Assembly: GCA_039111535.1 (NCBI GenBank) | Contig: JBCCIM010000025.1 | Location: 1-43,821, forward strand | Source: Bacteroidota bacterium | GTDB lineage: Bacteria > Bacteroidota > Rhodothermia > Rhodothermales > JAHQVL01 | DNA length: 43,821 nt | Direction: 5' to 3' | In this document: piece by piece, positions 1 through 7,990 of the stretch | How positions within the stretch are numbered: the first letter of the stretch is position 1 | Layout of the letters: every line of letters starts with the position of its first letter | The notes under the pieces: model-generated | Told to the model about the DNA's origin: nothing | What the model saw: the letters and a program-made list of their open reading frames with translations, nothing else | Database searches by the model: none | Program-made: the position numbers and the translations under genes

Positions 1-91
1 ATCACACCGAGCACGAGATCCGAAGATCGTTTCTTTTGCATGTTTATTACTACTTTCTAGTGCAATTCGAAGTCTGCCTTAGACCGCGCTA

Positions 92-1339
92 TCAACCACC
101 AGAGATAAGTTGTTTGAACCTTCTCTTGTTGTTGGAATAATGCATAGCCGTTTCGGGCGTAATGAAGCGTTGCTGCATTAACCTATACAAATCTTGCTCC
201 ATAGTTATCTGCCCCTGGCTACCACCTTCCCACATCATCTGATAAATTTCGCCAACGTTGTTATTTTTGATAGCGGCACGTGTTGAAGGTGTCATCCAGA
301 GTACTTCTTTCGATAGTATTCGTCCCCCTCCAACTTTCGGGCAGAGCTTCTGCGAAATAATACAGCGCAAAACGTCAGCCAGACGGTTTCTTACGCGATC
401 CTGTTCATCTGTTGGATATTCAGCAATAATACGGTCGATGCTCTCCACAGCAGAACTGGTATGAAGCGTGGAAAACACTTTGTGACCAGAGTCAGTCACT
501 TCAAGTGCCGCCGAGATGGTTGTCGGATCACGCATCTCACCAATTACAATCATATCCGGGTCCTGGCGAAGGGCCTGAACCACGCCGTCTTTAAATGTTG
601 CAACGTCTCGCCCTACTTCACGATGTCGTACAATACAGTGTTTAGACTCATGCATATACTCAATCGGATTACCGATGATTACAACATGGGCGTGCACATC
701 CTGATTGTTCGCATCAATGATGGCGTCGAGCGTGGTACTTTTACCAGAACCGGTAACTCCGGTGACAAGCGTAAGCCCATCTCGAACGTTTCGGAACATC
801 AATCCATTTTCTATTATCGGATGAAACTTCAAAGAACTAAGCGTTCTGAGTTTATCCTCAATAGCACGAACGTTAAGTGCAAGATGCCCGTAATCGAAAT
901 AAACGGTTACACGAAAGCGTCGGTCGCGCTTGCCTTCAACGTAAAGGGCGTAGGAGAAGTCTGCAGCTGAATGTGTAAAGAGGTGATCAATCTGGGCTTC
1001 AGATAACATATTGAGGAAGAGGATATCAGCCAGGTCCTCATCAATGCGCCCCATTTCTTTATGGGGGCCTTTGTTACCGTCAACGCGGTACCAGATGTAC
1101 CCATTACACGCAGTGCCGCCGGCGTCGATATCACTCGCGCCAATTTTCAACATGTGTTTCACGTAATGGTCAACATGCTGCCGCAGAATCGCGCGGTCTT
1201 TGTCCAGCAAGGCCATTACATGCTCACTCAAGAATCGTACACGATCAATTCCTTTGACCGCACGTGGCACAGAATCAATAATGATCTGGCAAACCTTTGG
1301 AGGTTGGGGTGCTAAAGGAACCTGAACACGGGCTTTCAT
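92..1339 (-). CDS. pilT: PilT-like filament retraction ATPase
   Basis: This is a hexameric secretion-superfamily ATPase of the PilT/GspE type, expected at the cytoplasmic base of a type IV filament where it drives subunit disassembly. Numbering from the ATG at 1339, the Walker A motif (GVTGSGKST) is at about residues 194-202, the Walker B motif with its glutamate (DMIVIGEMRD) at 262-271 and the His box (STLHT) at 290-294. A C-terminal AIKNNNVGEI resembles the AIRNLIRE retraction motif of PilT. The Asp box reads GNPIEY where PilT normally has EDPIE, so both acidic residues are replaced. A TTG at 1396 would add 19 residues, but the ATG at 1339 has AAGAAGG about 6 bases upstream and is preferred. 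It is the last gene of the locus, 444 bases after the previous one, so it may have its own promoter. PilT-like assignment is firm; true retraction activity is inferred. Confidence 0.85.
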   Translation of the reverse strand: MKARVQVPLAPQPPKVCQIIIDSVPRAVKGIDRVRFLSEHVMALLDKDRAILRQHVDHYVKHMLKIGASDIDAGGTACNGYIWYRVDGNKGPHKEMGRIDEDLADILFLNMLSEAQIDHLFTHSAADFSYALYVEGKRDRRFRVTVYFDYGHLALNVRAIEDKLRTLSSLKFHPIIENGLMFRNVRDGLTLVTGVTGSGKSTTLDAIIDANNQDVHAHVVIIGNPIEYMHESKHCIVRHREVGRDVATFKDGVVQALRQDPDMIVIGEMRDPTTISAALEVTDSGHKVFSTLHTSSAVESIDRIIAEYPTDEQDRVRNRLADVLRCIISQKLCPKVGGGRILSKEVLWMTPSTRAAIKNNNVGEIYQMMWEGGSQGQITMEQDLYRLMQQRFITPETAMHYSNNKRRFKQLISGG

Positions 1340-1783
1340 GGCGCCTTCTTTACGAGGCCCACGATCCCAACGGATTTCGTTACTTTGAGGATTCAAGATA
1401 TACTTCGCGTTGGTAGTGAGAAAAAACTACGATTCTCCAAGCGGCGATAGGCGATTGATGTCTAACTGCACGAATTTCCCCGTCTGCTGTGTTTTCTATT
1501 GTGGATCAAGAAAACCAGTATGATGATTCCAGTTTCTGCGACGCTCACACGGGAACGCCCTGAAACTGTTCCTCTGATAAGGACAGCGCGCGACAGTTAA
1601 TATAAAGACATGTAACATTAAAGCTCCATTTGCGAACGGACTACATCCTGTGGAGCAAGTAATATTAGATAATTCGCTTGATTCAACTATGTTTCCCGCG
1701 GAGGGAAACCCGACAGTTTATCTAACTGCTTTTTTAAAAGTACGCATATTCAAGCAAAAACTAAAACGAACTGCTATTTCTGG
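1340..1783. other. 444-base non-coding gap before the PilT-like gene
   Basis: No convincing gene is seen on either strand. The stretch holds a 7-bp perfect stem (1691-1697 with 1703-1709, 5-base loop). It lies downstream of the minus-strand gene ending at 1784 and upstream of the PilT-like gene. The stem has no U-tract on the minus strand, so it is not a clear terminator. It could be a 5' leader or processing site for the PilT-like mRNA. Confidence 0.4.
1691..1709 (-). repeat. 7-bp perfect stem-loop in the gap before pilT
   Basis: GTTTCCC pairs with GGGAAAC around a 5-base loop. It is short and has no T-tract on either side, so its role is unknown. It sits 75 bases after the stop of the gene ending at 1784. 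Confidence 0.4.
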
Positions 1784-2383
1784 TCAATTTGCGGCAAGTA
1801 GACCAAAAGTTGTGCCCCAGTGCGTTTCGGGAATATAAGCATCTTCTCCATAGGGCATGGCCATCGCAACTTCTATGCTAATCTGCTCTGCATCAGCCAC
1901 AGCAAATACATTCTGTCCCCGATCGTTTTCGAGGAGTATGTTAAAATGGGTAACATATGGCGCACTCTCTCCTGTTACGGTCCCTCCTACAAGGCGCTGA
2001 ACCTGCCAAAGCGGTACATCTGTACCATTGATTTCCATAAACACTTGCTGACCAGAAGTCGTTACCGGAATCACCTGATATTGCACAGTGGCGACGCCTG
2101 TTGTATCGCTCTGTTTGCGATCGAAGGTAAACTGTCTTGTCAAAGTTGGAATCGTATCATTCTGGGCAATACCTGATATACCATTTCCCGTTGTAACTCC
2201 CCAACCAACATTTACCATATCCTCTTCCACCCATTTGCCAAAATCCAGGATATTCTGGTTCGCAGCGTACATCATCACCTGTTCTGCTGATACACGCTGC
2301 ACACGCTGTTGCATGATAACAAGCAGCAAAAGAACAGCTATACCTATCAGTGTGGCAGAAAGATTATCGAAAATAAGAAACAT
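1784..2383 (-). CDS. Membrane-anchored filament-locus protein, unknown family (minor-pilin-like)
   Basis: I do not recognise the family. The 199-residue product begins with a short N-terminal tract, then a hydrophobic helix (about residues 9-24, NLSATLIGIAVLLLLVIM), then a charged amphipathic helix with QQRVQRV, and a soluble domain that looks rich in beta-strands. That is the general shape of a minor pilin or pseudopilin. There is no typical prepilin leader (G followed by a hydrophobic run with Glu at +5). It starts 24 bases after the stop of the gene above it (2407-2937) and belongs to the same transcript as the ATPase and platform genes, so a structural or initiating role in the filament is a reasonable guess. 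Coding status is well supported by length, context and a clean ATG. Confidence 0.7.
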   Translation of the reverse strand: MFLIFDNLSATLIGIAVLLLLVIMQQRVQRVSAEQVMMYAANQNILDFGKWVEEDMVNVGWGVTTGNGISGIAQNDTIPTLTRQFTFDRKQSDTTGVATVQYQVIPVTTSGQQVFMEINGTDVPLWQVQRLVGGTVTGESAPYVTHFNILLENDRGQNVFAVADAEQISIEVAMAMPYGEDAYIPETHWGTTFGLLAAN

Positions 2384-2406
2384 GTCATTTCCTCAGGAGC
2401 AGATTG

Positions 2407-2937
2407 CTACAAACAACCATCTGCTGGTTCGCAAACTACAAGACGCGTAATGCGAATGGGTTTTAGCATAATGCCTATTAAATCCTGTGCTTCTACAGCA
2501 ATTAATTTGGAATAAGTCTCATATGTAACAGAGGAATCCGGATTGACAGTATCATCCACGTAGAACACCTCTGCTGATACTGCAAAGGCAAACGTATCAT
2601 CCCGCCCAGAAAAAGACATGGTATCTACCGTCATACTATGGTAGTCGTCTACATCCAAACAATTCAGATCCAAACCCTGCAAAAGGCAGTCATTACCCTG
2701 TACAAATGGCAGATCTTGCAACTCAGAAGGATTAGAGACGGTTGCGGTACCAGAAACGGCATTATCAAATTCACGCTGACTGATGTATTCGATGGACCGC
2801 AGCGCAACAGCAGATGCCATGAATTCCATCTCATCATTCAACATCAACTCATAAGCCAACAACATCGACTGCTGCTGGTTTAAAGACAGCATGGTAACGA
2901 TCATCATTGCCAGAAAGGCTAGAACGGTCTGCGGCAT
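2407..2937 (-). CDS. Membrane-anchored filament-locus protein, unknown family
   Basis: This 176-residue product has no family I can name. A hydrophobic N-terminal segment (about residues 4-18, TVLAFLAMMIVTMLSL) is followed by NQQQSMLLAYELMLNDEME, a probable continuous helix, and then a soluble domain with four cysteines: two close together in the middle (NDCLLQGLDLNCLD) and two near the C-terminus (VVCEPADGC). The pattern suggests disulphide bonds outside the cytoplasm. Like its neighbour at 1784-2383 it looks like a pilin-type stalk without a recognisable prepilin peptidase site. It lies between the PilB gene (72 bases upstream) and 1784-2383 (23 bases downstream). It may be a minor pilin or an alignment component; this is inference from position and shape. 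Confidence 0.7.
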   Translation of the reverse strand: MPQTVLAFLAMMIVTMLSLNQQQSMLLAYELMLNDEMEFMASAVALRSIEYISQREFDNAVSGTATVSNPSELQDLPFVQGNDCLLQGLDLNCLDVDDYHSMTVDTMSFSGRDDTFAFAVSAEVFYVDDTVNPDSSVTYETYSKLIAVEAQDLIGIMLKPIRITRLVVCEPADGCL

Positions 2938-3009
2938 AGTAAATACCCAGTAATACAGGTACCTAGCCGGGGGTTCTAGGGCAATTTAAGAACTAAGAAT
3001 GAGGGGGGA

Positions 3010-5817
3010 TCAACCTTCAGCAGTCACAACGCGAATCATCTCGCGAACAGACGTTTCGCCCAACTTCACAATTTCACGTGCCGAGTCGCGCAACGTAAGC
3101 ATGCCTTCTTTTACGGCTTGCTCTTTGATGGCGCCTTCGTCGATCATTTTGTCCGCCTCAACAATCATGTGCCGGATTTCGCGGGAGAAAAAGAGCGCTT
3201 CACAAATGGCGCGACGTCCTTTGTATCCAACCCCTTTACAGGTTGGACAACTGGAATCGTTGCCTGGCTCGTAAAACGTGAGGTTGGCTACTTCTTCTCT
3301 CGTAAACCCAAGCTTTTCAAGCATAATGCCATCTGGATCCAGGTCGGGCTGCTTACAGGTTGGGCAGAGCTTTCTGATCAGTCGCTGGGCAACAATCAGG
3401 TTGATCGCGTAAGCGATCAGGAAGGGTTCGATACCCATTTTGTAGAGTCGGCTGATCGCGCTCGGGGCATCGTTGGTATGGAGCGTGGAGAAGGTAAGGT
3501 GACCCGTATTGGCAAGCTTGATAGCAAGCTCAGCCGTTTTCTTGTCACGCATCTCACCCACCATAACAATGTCGGGGTCATGACGCAGGATAGCGCGCAG
3601 TGCGTTTTCGAGCTCCAGCTTGAAATTCAGCTTAATCTGCCTCACGCCTGGGATGATATACTCCACAGGATCCTCAACCGTGAGCACATTCACTTCACCA
3701 TTGATTACGTGGTGCAGCGCAGCTACAAGCGAGGTACTTTTACCCGAACCGGTTGGACCTGTAAGAATGACCATACCATGCGGCTGCGAGATTGCAGACT
3801 CAAACGTCTCCATCGCGCTATCAAGCAAACCGAGTTTGCGCAAATCACGGATTACTTTACGGTCATCGAGTACACGAATTACAATACTTTCAGAGCGAAT
3901 TTCCTGGCTGGCATTGGCAATCGGCAATACCGACACACGAAAACGGATGAGTACGTCATCAATCCAACGCTGGATGTAACCATCCTGTGCGGCATCCCGC
4001 TCGAAGCGGTCGACGTTCATTGCGTTGTCTTTGATAACGGCTAGCAATGCTTCCGGGTGCACTTTGTGCTCGGTATGCCAGAGCGAAAGCCGGCCGTCGA
4101 TACGGAAGTGAATTTCTACACGCTTCTTGGCATTCGGATAAATATGAACGTCCGATGCGCCCTGACGCACAGATTCAACGAGCGTTGCCTCAAAGAGGTT
4201 AATGAGCGACGAGCGACTAATTTCAGCCTCAAGCGCATCTTCGTCGATGATCTCGGTGCCTTCTTCGTAGGTCATGCCAAGATCAAACGCCATGGGATCT
4301 TCCAGAACGCGCTCCATGAACTCGTTCTTACGCGGGAAGGCCTCAACAATCACAGCTTCCACTGCAGATTTCGGCGCATAATACAGGTCAAAGCGATCCA
4401 GCTTCAACTCTTTCATGACCTTACGAACTTCGGTGCGCATTGGGTCATGGGTAATGAAGACGAGCTTAACGGTACCCGACTGCTCTGTTTCGCATTCAAA
4501 CGGTACCAGATGCAGGTTTAAGAGGCGATCTCGATTTTCCTCGGAAAGCGTCTCCATCACAGAACGCACAAACTTGGCATCCAGCTTATCTTTGGTATCT
4601 GCGATTGGGAATGCGTAGATACGCGCAGCTTCTTCAAAGACTGCATCGCTGTCAACAGACTCCATCGCAACGAGAATACGCCACAGCGTTTCTCTGGAGC
4701 TCTCACGCTCCTTAACCTTTTGCGCTTCGTAGACCTGCGTAGCTGTCACAATCTGCTTTTTGAGCAGAATGCCGACAACGCGGTCTTTTGTACGAAGGGC
4801 TTCAATATCAATTGATCGAGGCTGGGCTTCCAGTTCCTCCGTCTGACGCTTGGCTGGCAATTGCGAGCCGGGTGCTGGCGGCTGCGGAGGGATTGCCGCG
4901 GGGCCACCAAAATGTGGCGGCACTTGCTCGTCAGGCACAATTTGTTCAGGCTGCTGCGGGCCACGTGGCTCCTGGACAACTTCGTCAAAGAAAGCACTGG
5001 CAAGATCATCAATACCGCCGCCGTCTTGGGGGCTGGCATCCTGTACACCGATATTTCCAAAGCCGTCGCCCATAATGGCATCAGCATCAAGGGGAATACC
5101 AGCGTCAGGTTTCTGACCGGGACGCGGCACAAGTTCTATGTCTTCTGGGCCAAGTCCATTGCCGGCAGGCCCAGGCGTCTGATGTACATCAGCCCGATAA
5201 TCATTTACTTCTTGAGAATGTGTATATCCTTTAGCACTTGCAGTGTCTTGAGGCGCGGGCTGGTCATCGTCAGAAATGAAATCTACCAACCAATCCAGCC
5301 GTGGACCGCGATCATCCTCATCATCAAACTCAAATCCATCAGCCATCTGGTCTTCCAGACGCTGCGCAGGAGAAGCAGGCGGCGGCGGTGTTGGCGGCGC
5401 AGCCTGGTTGCCTTTTGCTTTGCGCGCAGCAATGGCACGACGTACAGATTCTAGATCGTTGTCAGCACCACCAGCCGGCGCATTGTCTGCATCTTTACCA
5501 AAGAGTGCAGTAATTTCATCACGTGCGGCAACATCCCAGTCAATTGAAGACATTTTTTTGGATGCGCGGCGTTGTGCAACAGCACGGCGTGTACCTTCAA
5601 GGTCTTTGCCGTTCTGGTTATCCTTTTTAGACCGACTAAAAATTGAGGCCATCTCCTCTTTCGCCTTTGCATCCCATCCACCAGCAGGTTGCTTTGGTGC
5701 AGGTTGATTTGCGGCCGGCTTAGGGGGCACACCATTCCCATGACGCATCTCATCCTGGTGAGATCGCCTTGCTTGCTGATCCTTTTTCTTATTTCCGCCT
5801 TTCCGTTTAAACAACAT
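3010..5817 (-). CDS. pilB: PilB/GspE-type assembly ATPase with long disordered N-terminus
   Basis: This is the extension ATPase that powers filament assembly at the inner membrane with the PilC platform. The 935-residue chain is much longer than usual (about 560-600). Residues 1-340 are low-complexity, rich in Pro, Gly, Asp and Gln, and carry two related copies of a motif starting WDAKAKEEMASIF (about 48-85) and WDVAARDEITALF (about 94-134). A GspE/MshE N-terminal domain covers about 340-500. The ATPase core has Walker A GPTGSGKS at 687-694, Asp box VEDPVEY at 714-720, Walker B DPDIVMVGEMRD at 747-758 and the His box STLHT at 777-781. Two CPTC pairs (818/821 and 857/860) form the usual zinc site. 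All catalytic motifs are intact. It follows the PilC gene by 42 bases and starts with a clean ATG. Confidence 0.95.
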   Translation of the reverse strand: MLFKRKGGNKKKDQQARRSHQDEMRHGNGVPPKPAANQPAPKQPAGGWDAKAKEEMASIFSRSKKDNQNGKDLEGTRRAVAQRRASKKMSSIDWDVAARDEITALFGKDADNAPAGGADNDLESVRRAIAARKAKGNQAAPPTPPPPASPAQRLEDQMADGFEFDDEDDRGPRLDWLVDFISDDDQPAPQDTASAKGYTHSQEVNDYRADVHQTPGPAGNGLGPEDIELVPRPGQKPDAGIPLDADAIMGDGFGNIGVQDASPQDGGGIDDLASAFFDEVVQEPRGPQQPEQIVPDEQVPPHFGGPAAIPPQPPAPGSQLPAKRQTEELEAQPRSIDIEALRTKDRVVGILLKKQIVTATQVYEAQKVKERESSRETLWRILVAMESVDSDAVFEEAARIYAFPIADTKDKLDAKFVRSVMETLSEENRDRLLNLHLVPFECETEQSGTVKLVFITHDPMRTEVRKVMKELKLDRFDLYYAPKSAVEAVIVEAFPRKNEFMERVLEDPMAFDLGMTYEEGTEIIDEDALEAEISRSSLINLFEATLVESVRQGASDVHIYPNAKKRVEIHFRIDGRLSLWHTEHKVHPEALLAVIKDNAMNVDRFERDAAQDGYIQRWIDDVLIRFRVSVLPIANASQEIRSESIVIRVLDDRKVIRDLRKLGLLDSAMETFESAISQPHGMVILTGPTGSGKSTSLVAALHHVINGEVNVLTVEDPVEYIIPGVRQIKLNFKLELENALRAILRHDPDIVMVGEMRDKKTAELAIKLANTGHLTFSTLHTNDAPSAISRLYKMGIEPFLIAYAINLIVAQRLIRKLCPTCKQPDLDPDGIMLEKLGFTREEVANLTFYEPGNDSSCPTCKGVGYKGRRAICEALFFSREIRHMIVEADKMIDEGAIKEQAVKEGMLTLRDSAREIVKLGETSVREMIRVVTAEG

Positions 5818-5859
5818 GCTGATACTGCCTTTAGATCAGAGCGATTATCTAAGTAGCAC

Positions 5860-7221
5860 CTAGCCGCCAATACCCATAATATCCTGGGTATTTGGCTGAA
5901 TGAGCGCAATCTCAGAAGAGATTATTGTAAGGAAACAGATGGCTATTGTGATTAGTACGGCAACCATGGTTTGAATACCTTCCACAGCTGTTCTCAACTT
6001 GAGCGTAGTTTCTTTTTCGTAATAATCAGCCATTTGCTGCGAGCTTTTACGGACATTACCCGTCTCAGAGCCACTTCTAAATCGAGCAATAGCCATAGGC
6101 GTAAACACACCACTGGCCTCCATGGCTCTTACAAGCTCAGCACCCTGTGCCACCATCATAGGCACAGTTATGGTCTTTATACGATGTTCCAGATAAGCGT
6201 TCCCGCTTGCTTCAGCGGCAACCTTGATCACACTGATATTTTCACCGCTACCAGAGTACAAGATAGCAAATGTGCGACAAAAAATCTCAATGTTCAATTT
6301 GTGCAAAAGTGACCCAATTACGGGAATCTGGATCATGTATCTATGCAAAATGAACTTACCCTTCGTCGTTTTTGCAAAGACAAAAAAACCACCGACCAGT
6401 AAAAAGGTGAGGGTAAAGACCCAGCCGTAGTTGTGGTCAAACCAGTCAGCAAACTTGAGTGTTGCTGTGGTCATTGGGGGCAGTTCGATATTGTATGAAG
6501 AGAACAGGCCAGCGGTTGCAGGGAAAATGTACCATACATACCATACAAACGCGGCAATGAGCACAAGCACGGTAATCGCCGGCGTAATCATAGCGCTGCG
6601 AACGCTTTTATTGAACTCTTGCTGTCGTTCAAGAAATCGGGCTGTTGATTCGTAAATATCAGCCATGTTACCGCTTCGTGATGCAATGCCAAGCATATAC
6701 GCGGTAAACTTGCCCAGCATGTGCTGGTGCTTCATAAACGCTTGCTGGGCTTCCATCCCGCCTTTAAGGTCGGCATTCAAGTCACGAATAACCTGCTTGA
6801 GGCTTTTGGACGAAACGTCCCCCACAAGCAGATTAAGAATTTCGTCAAACGGCAGATGTTCACGAAGGAGGTTGGCAGACAACCGCACAAACATAATAAC
6901 ATCCTGTCGTGGCGGCTTAATTTGGAAATCGAGTAATTTTTTCTCTACCCGAATAACCTCAAGGCCCATTTTGGTAAGCGCCTTGACAATTTCTTCCTGA
7001 GAAAAAGCTTTTTGCTCACCACTGGCAACTTCGCCATTCGGATGCCGAACTTTGTATAGAAAGGCTTGGCGTTTCTGGATACTCTGCGGGCGAAAATGAT
7101 GCTTTTCAGAAAGGCTGGTTACTTTCTTTTCAGCTGCGCGCTTGGAGGGAGCAAAAATAGTCCCTTGCACTGGCTGCCCTGCTGCGCTGATTCCATTGAA
7201 TTTAAATTCTTTGACAGCCAT
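5860..7221 (-). CDS. pilC: PilC/GspF-type inner-membrane platform protein
   Basis: This polytopic protein is the membrane platform on which the PilB and PilT ATPases act. Two T2SSF domains are visible: one around residues 110-235, ending in a membrane segment (AITVLVLIAAFVWYVWYIF), and one around 310-435, ending in MVAVLITIAICFLTIISS. A further membrane segment (WVFTLTFLLVGGFFVF) lies between them. At 453 residues it is longer than the usual 400 or so. The extra length is at the N-terminus, where the short motif normally present once (F/Y-K-x-x-x-x-x-G-x-x-x-x-G) appears twice, at about residues 6-20 and 55-68. It lies 141 bases after the second pilin and 42 bases before the ATPase, all on one strand, so it is probably co-transcribed with them. 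Confidence 0.92.
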   Translation of the reverse strand: MAVKEFKFNGISAAGQPVQGTIFAPSKRAAEKKVTSLSEKHHFRPQSIQKRQAFLYKVRHPNGEVASGEQKAFSQEEIVKALTKMGLEVIRVEKKLLDFQIKPPRQDVIMFVRLSANLLREHLPFDEILNLLVGDVSSKSLKQVIRDLNADLKGGMEAQQAFMKHQHMLGKFTAYMLGIASRSGNMADIYESTARFLERQQEFNKSVRSAMITPAITVLVLIAAFVWYVWYIFPATAGLFSSYNIELPPMTTATLKFADWFDHNYGWVFTLTFLLVGGFFVFAKTTKGKFILHRYMIQIPVIGSLLHKLNIEIFCRTFAILYSGSGENISVIKVAAEASGNAYLEHRIKTITVPMMVAQGAELVRAMEASGVFTPMAIARFRSGSETGNVRKSSQQMADYYEKETTLKLRTAVEGIQTMVAVLITIAICFLTIISSEIALIQPNTQDIMGIGG

Positions 7222-7362
7222 GAAAAATTTGATGCAGGTGGTTTACTGAAACAGTTCGGAGTTGCCGGAGAAATAGACAAAGGCACCCCTAAAGTACAAA
7301 ATAAGAAATTATTTATATAGCAAAAACAGCGCCAGACCTAAACGAGAATGCCTGACCAGGCT

Positions 7363-7773
7363 TTAATCCAGGGTAATTCCCCCGTTGTAGTCAATATCTG
7401 TATCGACAATTTCTTCGCCGGCTACACTTACCCGCACGCCAACATCCGGAAAGCGTTTACTGACAGCAATGATGACGAGAGAATCAGAAGTGGCCGTAAT
7501 AATTTTAAACTCTCCCCCTTCTGTCTGATCGCCTATAAAGAGGCGGTCAAACCCTCCTTCGGTCAATCCAGCGTAGCTGGCATTACCGCCTTCAAAAGGA
7601 TCTGTTTTCGCTTTCCAGAATACGGCTTCTTGGGCAATGCTTAAACATCTGTTAATGAGGGCATCAGCATCATGCTGCTTAAAGCTAATCTCAGACGCCG
7701 CATATCCGGCAAGGATAGCTACGCCAACAATGACAATCCCCATTACAAGCAATAATAGCTGCTGCTGCCCCAT
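7363..7773 (-). CDS. Short pilin-like protein 2, MGQQQ type
   Basis: This is a 136-residue protein with an N-terminal hydrophobic helix starting MGQQQLLLLVMGIVIVG, followed by a soluble domain. It is read as a structural subunit or pseudopilin of the filament built by the PilB/PilC genes downstream. The first 17 residues are almost identical to those of the protein at 7991-8470, although the codons differ at many third positions, so the N-terminus is under selection at protein level. The soluble parts of the two proteins share no obvious similarity. There is no usual prepilin leader: only MG precedes the helix, and no Glu is found at position +5. Hairpins and a candidate terminator lie between the two pilin genes, so this gene may be expressed less than the first. 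Confidence 0.8.
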   Translation of the reverse strand: MGQQQLLLLVMGIVIVGVAILAGYAASEISFKQHDADALINRCLSIAQEAVFWKAKTDPFEGGNASYAGLTEGGFDRLFIGDQTEGGEFKIITATSDSLVIIAVSKRFPDVGVRVSVAGEEIVDTDIDYNGGITLD

Positions 7774-7804
7774 GGTACCTTACAAATTCGCAACTTAGCA
7801 AACT

Positions 7805-7828
7805 AAGGTTGCCCTTGAGAGCAACCTT
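7805..7828 (-). promoter_or_regulatory. Third hairpin, upstream of pilin 2
   Basis: AAGGTTGC (7805-7812) pairs with GCAACCTT (7821-7828), an 8-bp perfect stem with an 8-base loop, about 32 bases before the pilin 2 start codon in the minus-strand transcript. It may shield the mRNA 5' of pilin 2 or act with the other stems in the gap. Confidence 0.45.
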
Positions 7829-7834
7829 GCGAAG

Positions 7835-7855
7835 AAAACCCCTAAAGCCGGGGGG
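7835..7855 (-). terminator. Possible weak terminator between the two pilin genes
   Basis: On the minus strand a CCCC (within a run of C) can pair with GGGG (7839-7842) around a short loop, followed at once by TTTT (7835-7838). It sits between pilin 1 and pilin 2, where partial termination would give excess pilin 1 mRNA. The stem is short. A very similar CCCC-loop-GGGG-TTTT arrangement follows the metallophosphoesterase gene at 32892-32915. Confidence 0.4.
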
Positions 7856-7885
7856 AATTATAAGGGGAAACACTAGCGCATATAG

Positions 7886-7940
7886 ATGAGCATTGGTGTT
7901 GCTGAGAGAAGCCATGTTGTCTCACAACACCAATACTCAT
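7886..7940 (-). promoter_or_regulatory. Long RNA hairpin after the first pilin gene
   Basis: Bases 7886-7901 and 7925-7940 form a 16-bp stem. The single mismatch on the plus strand (C with A) becomes a G-U pair in the minus-strand RNA, so the stem is complete in the pilin transcript. A further 5 bp (7903-7907 with 7920-7924) close the inner part after a one-base bulge, leaving a 12-base loop. It lies 50 bases downstream of the pilin 1 stop and has no T-tract, so an mRNA-stabilising or processing role fits better than termination. Confidence 0.65.
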
Positions 7941-7957
7941 CATTATGCAATATGGAA

Positions 7958-7979
7958 TGGCTTCAAAAAATCGAAGCCA
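7958..7979 (-). promoter_or_regulatory. Second small hairpin just after the pilin 1 stop
   Basis: TGGCTTC (7958-7964) pairs with GAAGCCA (7973-7979) around an 8-base loop. The hairpin starts 11 bases past the stop codon of the pilin 1 gene and precedes the longer stem at 7886-7940 in the transcript. Confidence 0.45.
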
Positions 7980-7990
7980 AACGCTACTCC

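Noticed and set aside
461-970. Plus-strand reading frame of about 170 codons
   Set aside because: It lies fully inside the PilT-like gene on the other strand, whose motifs are clear.
3118-4044. Plus-strand frame of about 300 codons
   Set aside because: It is antisense to the PilB ATPase core, which has all its motifs.
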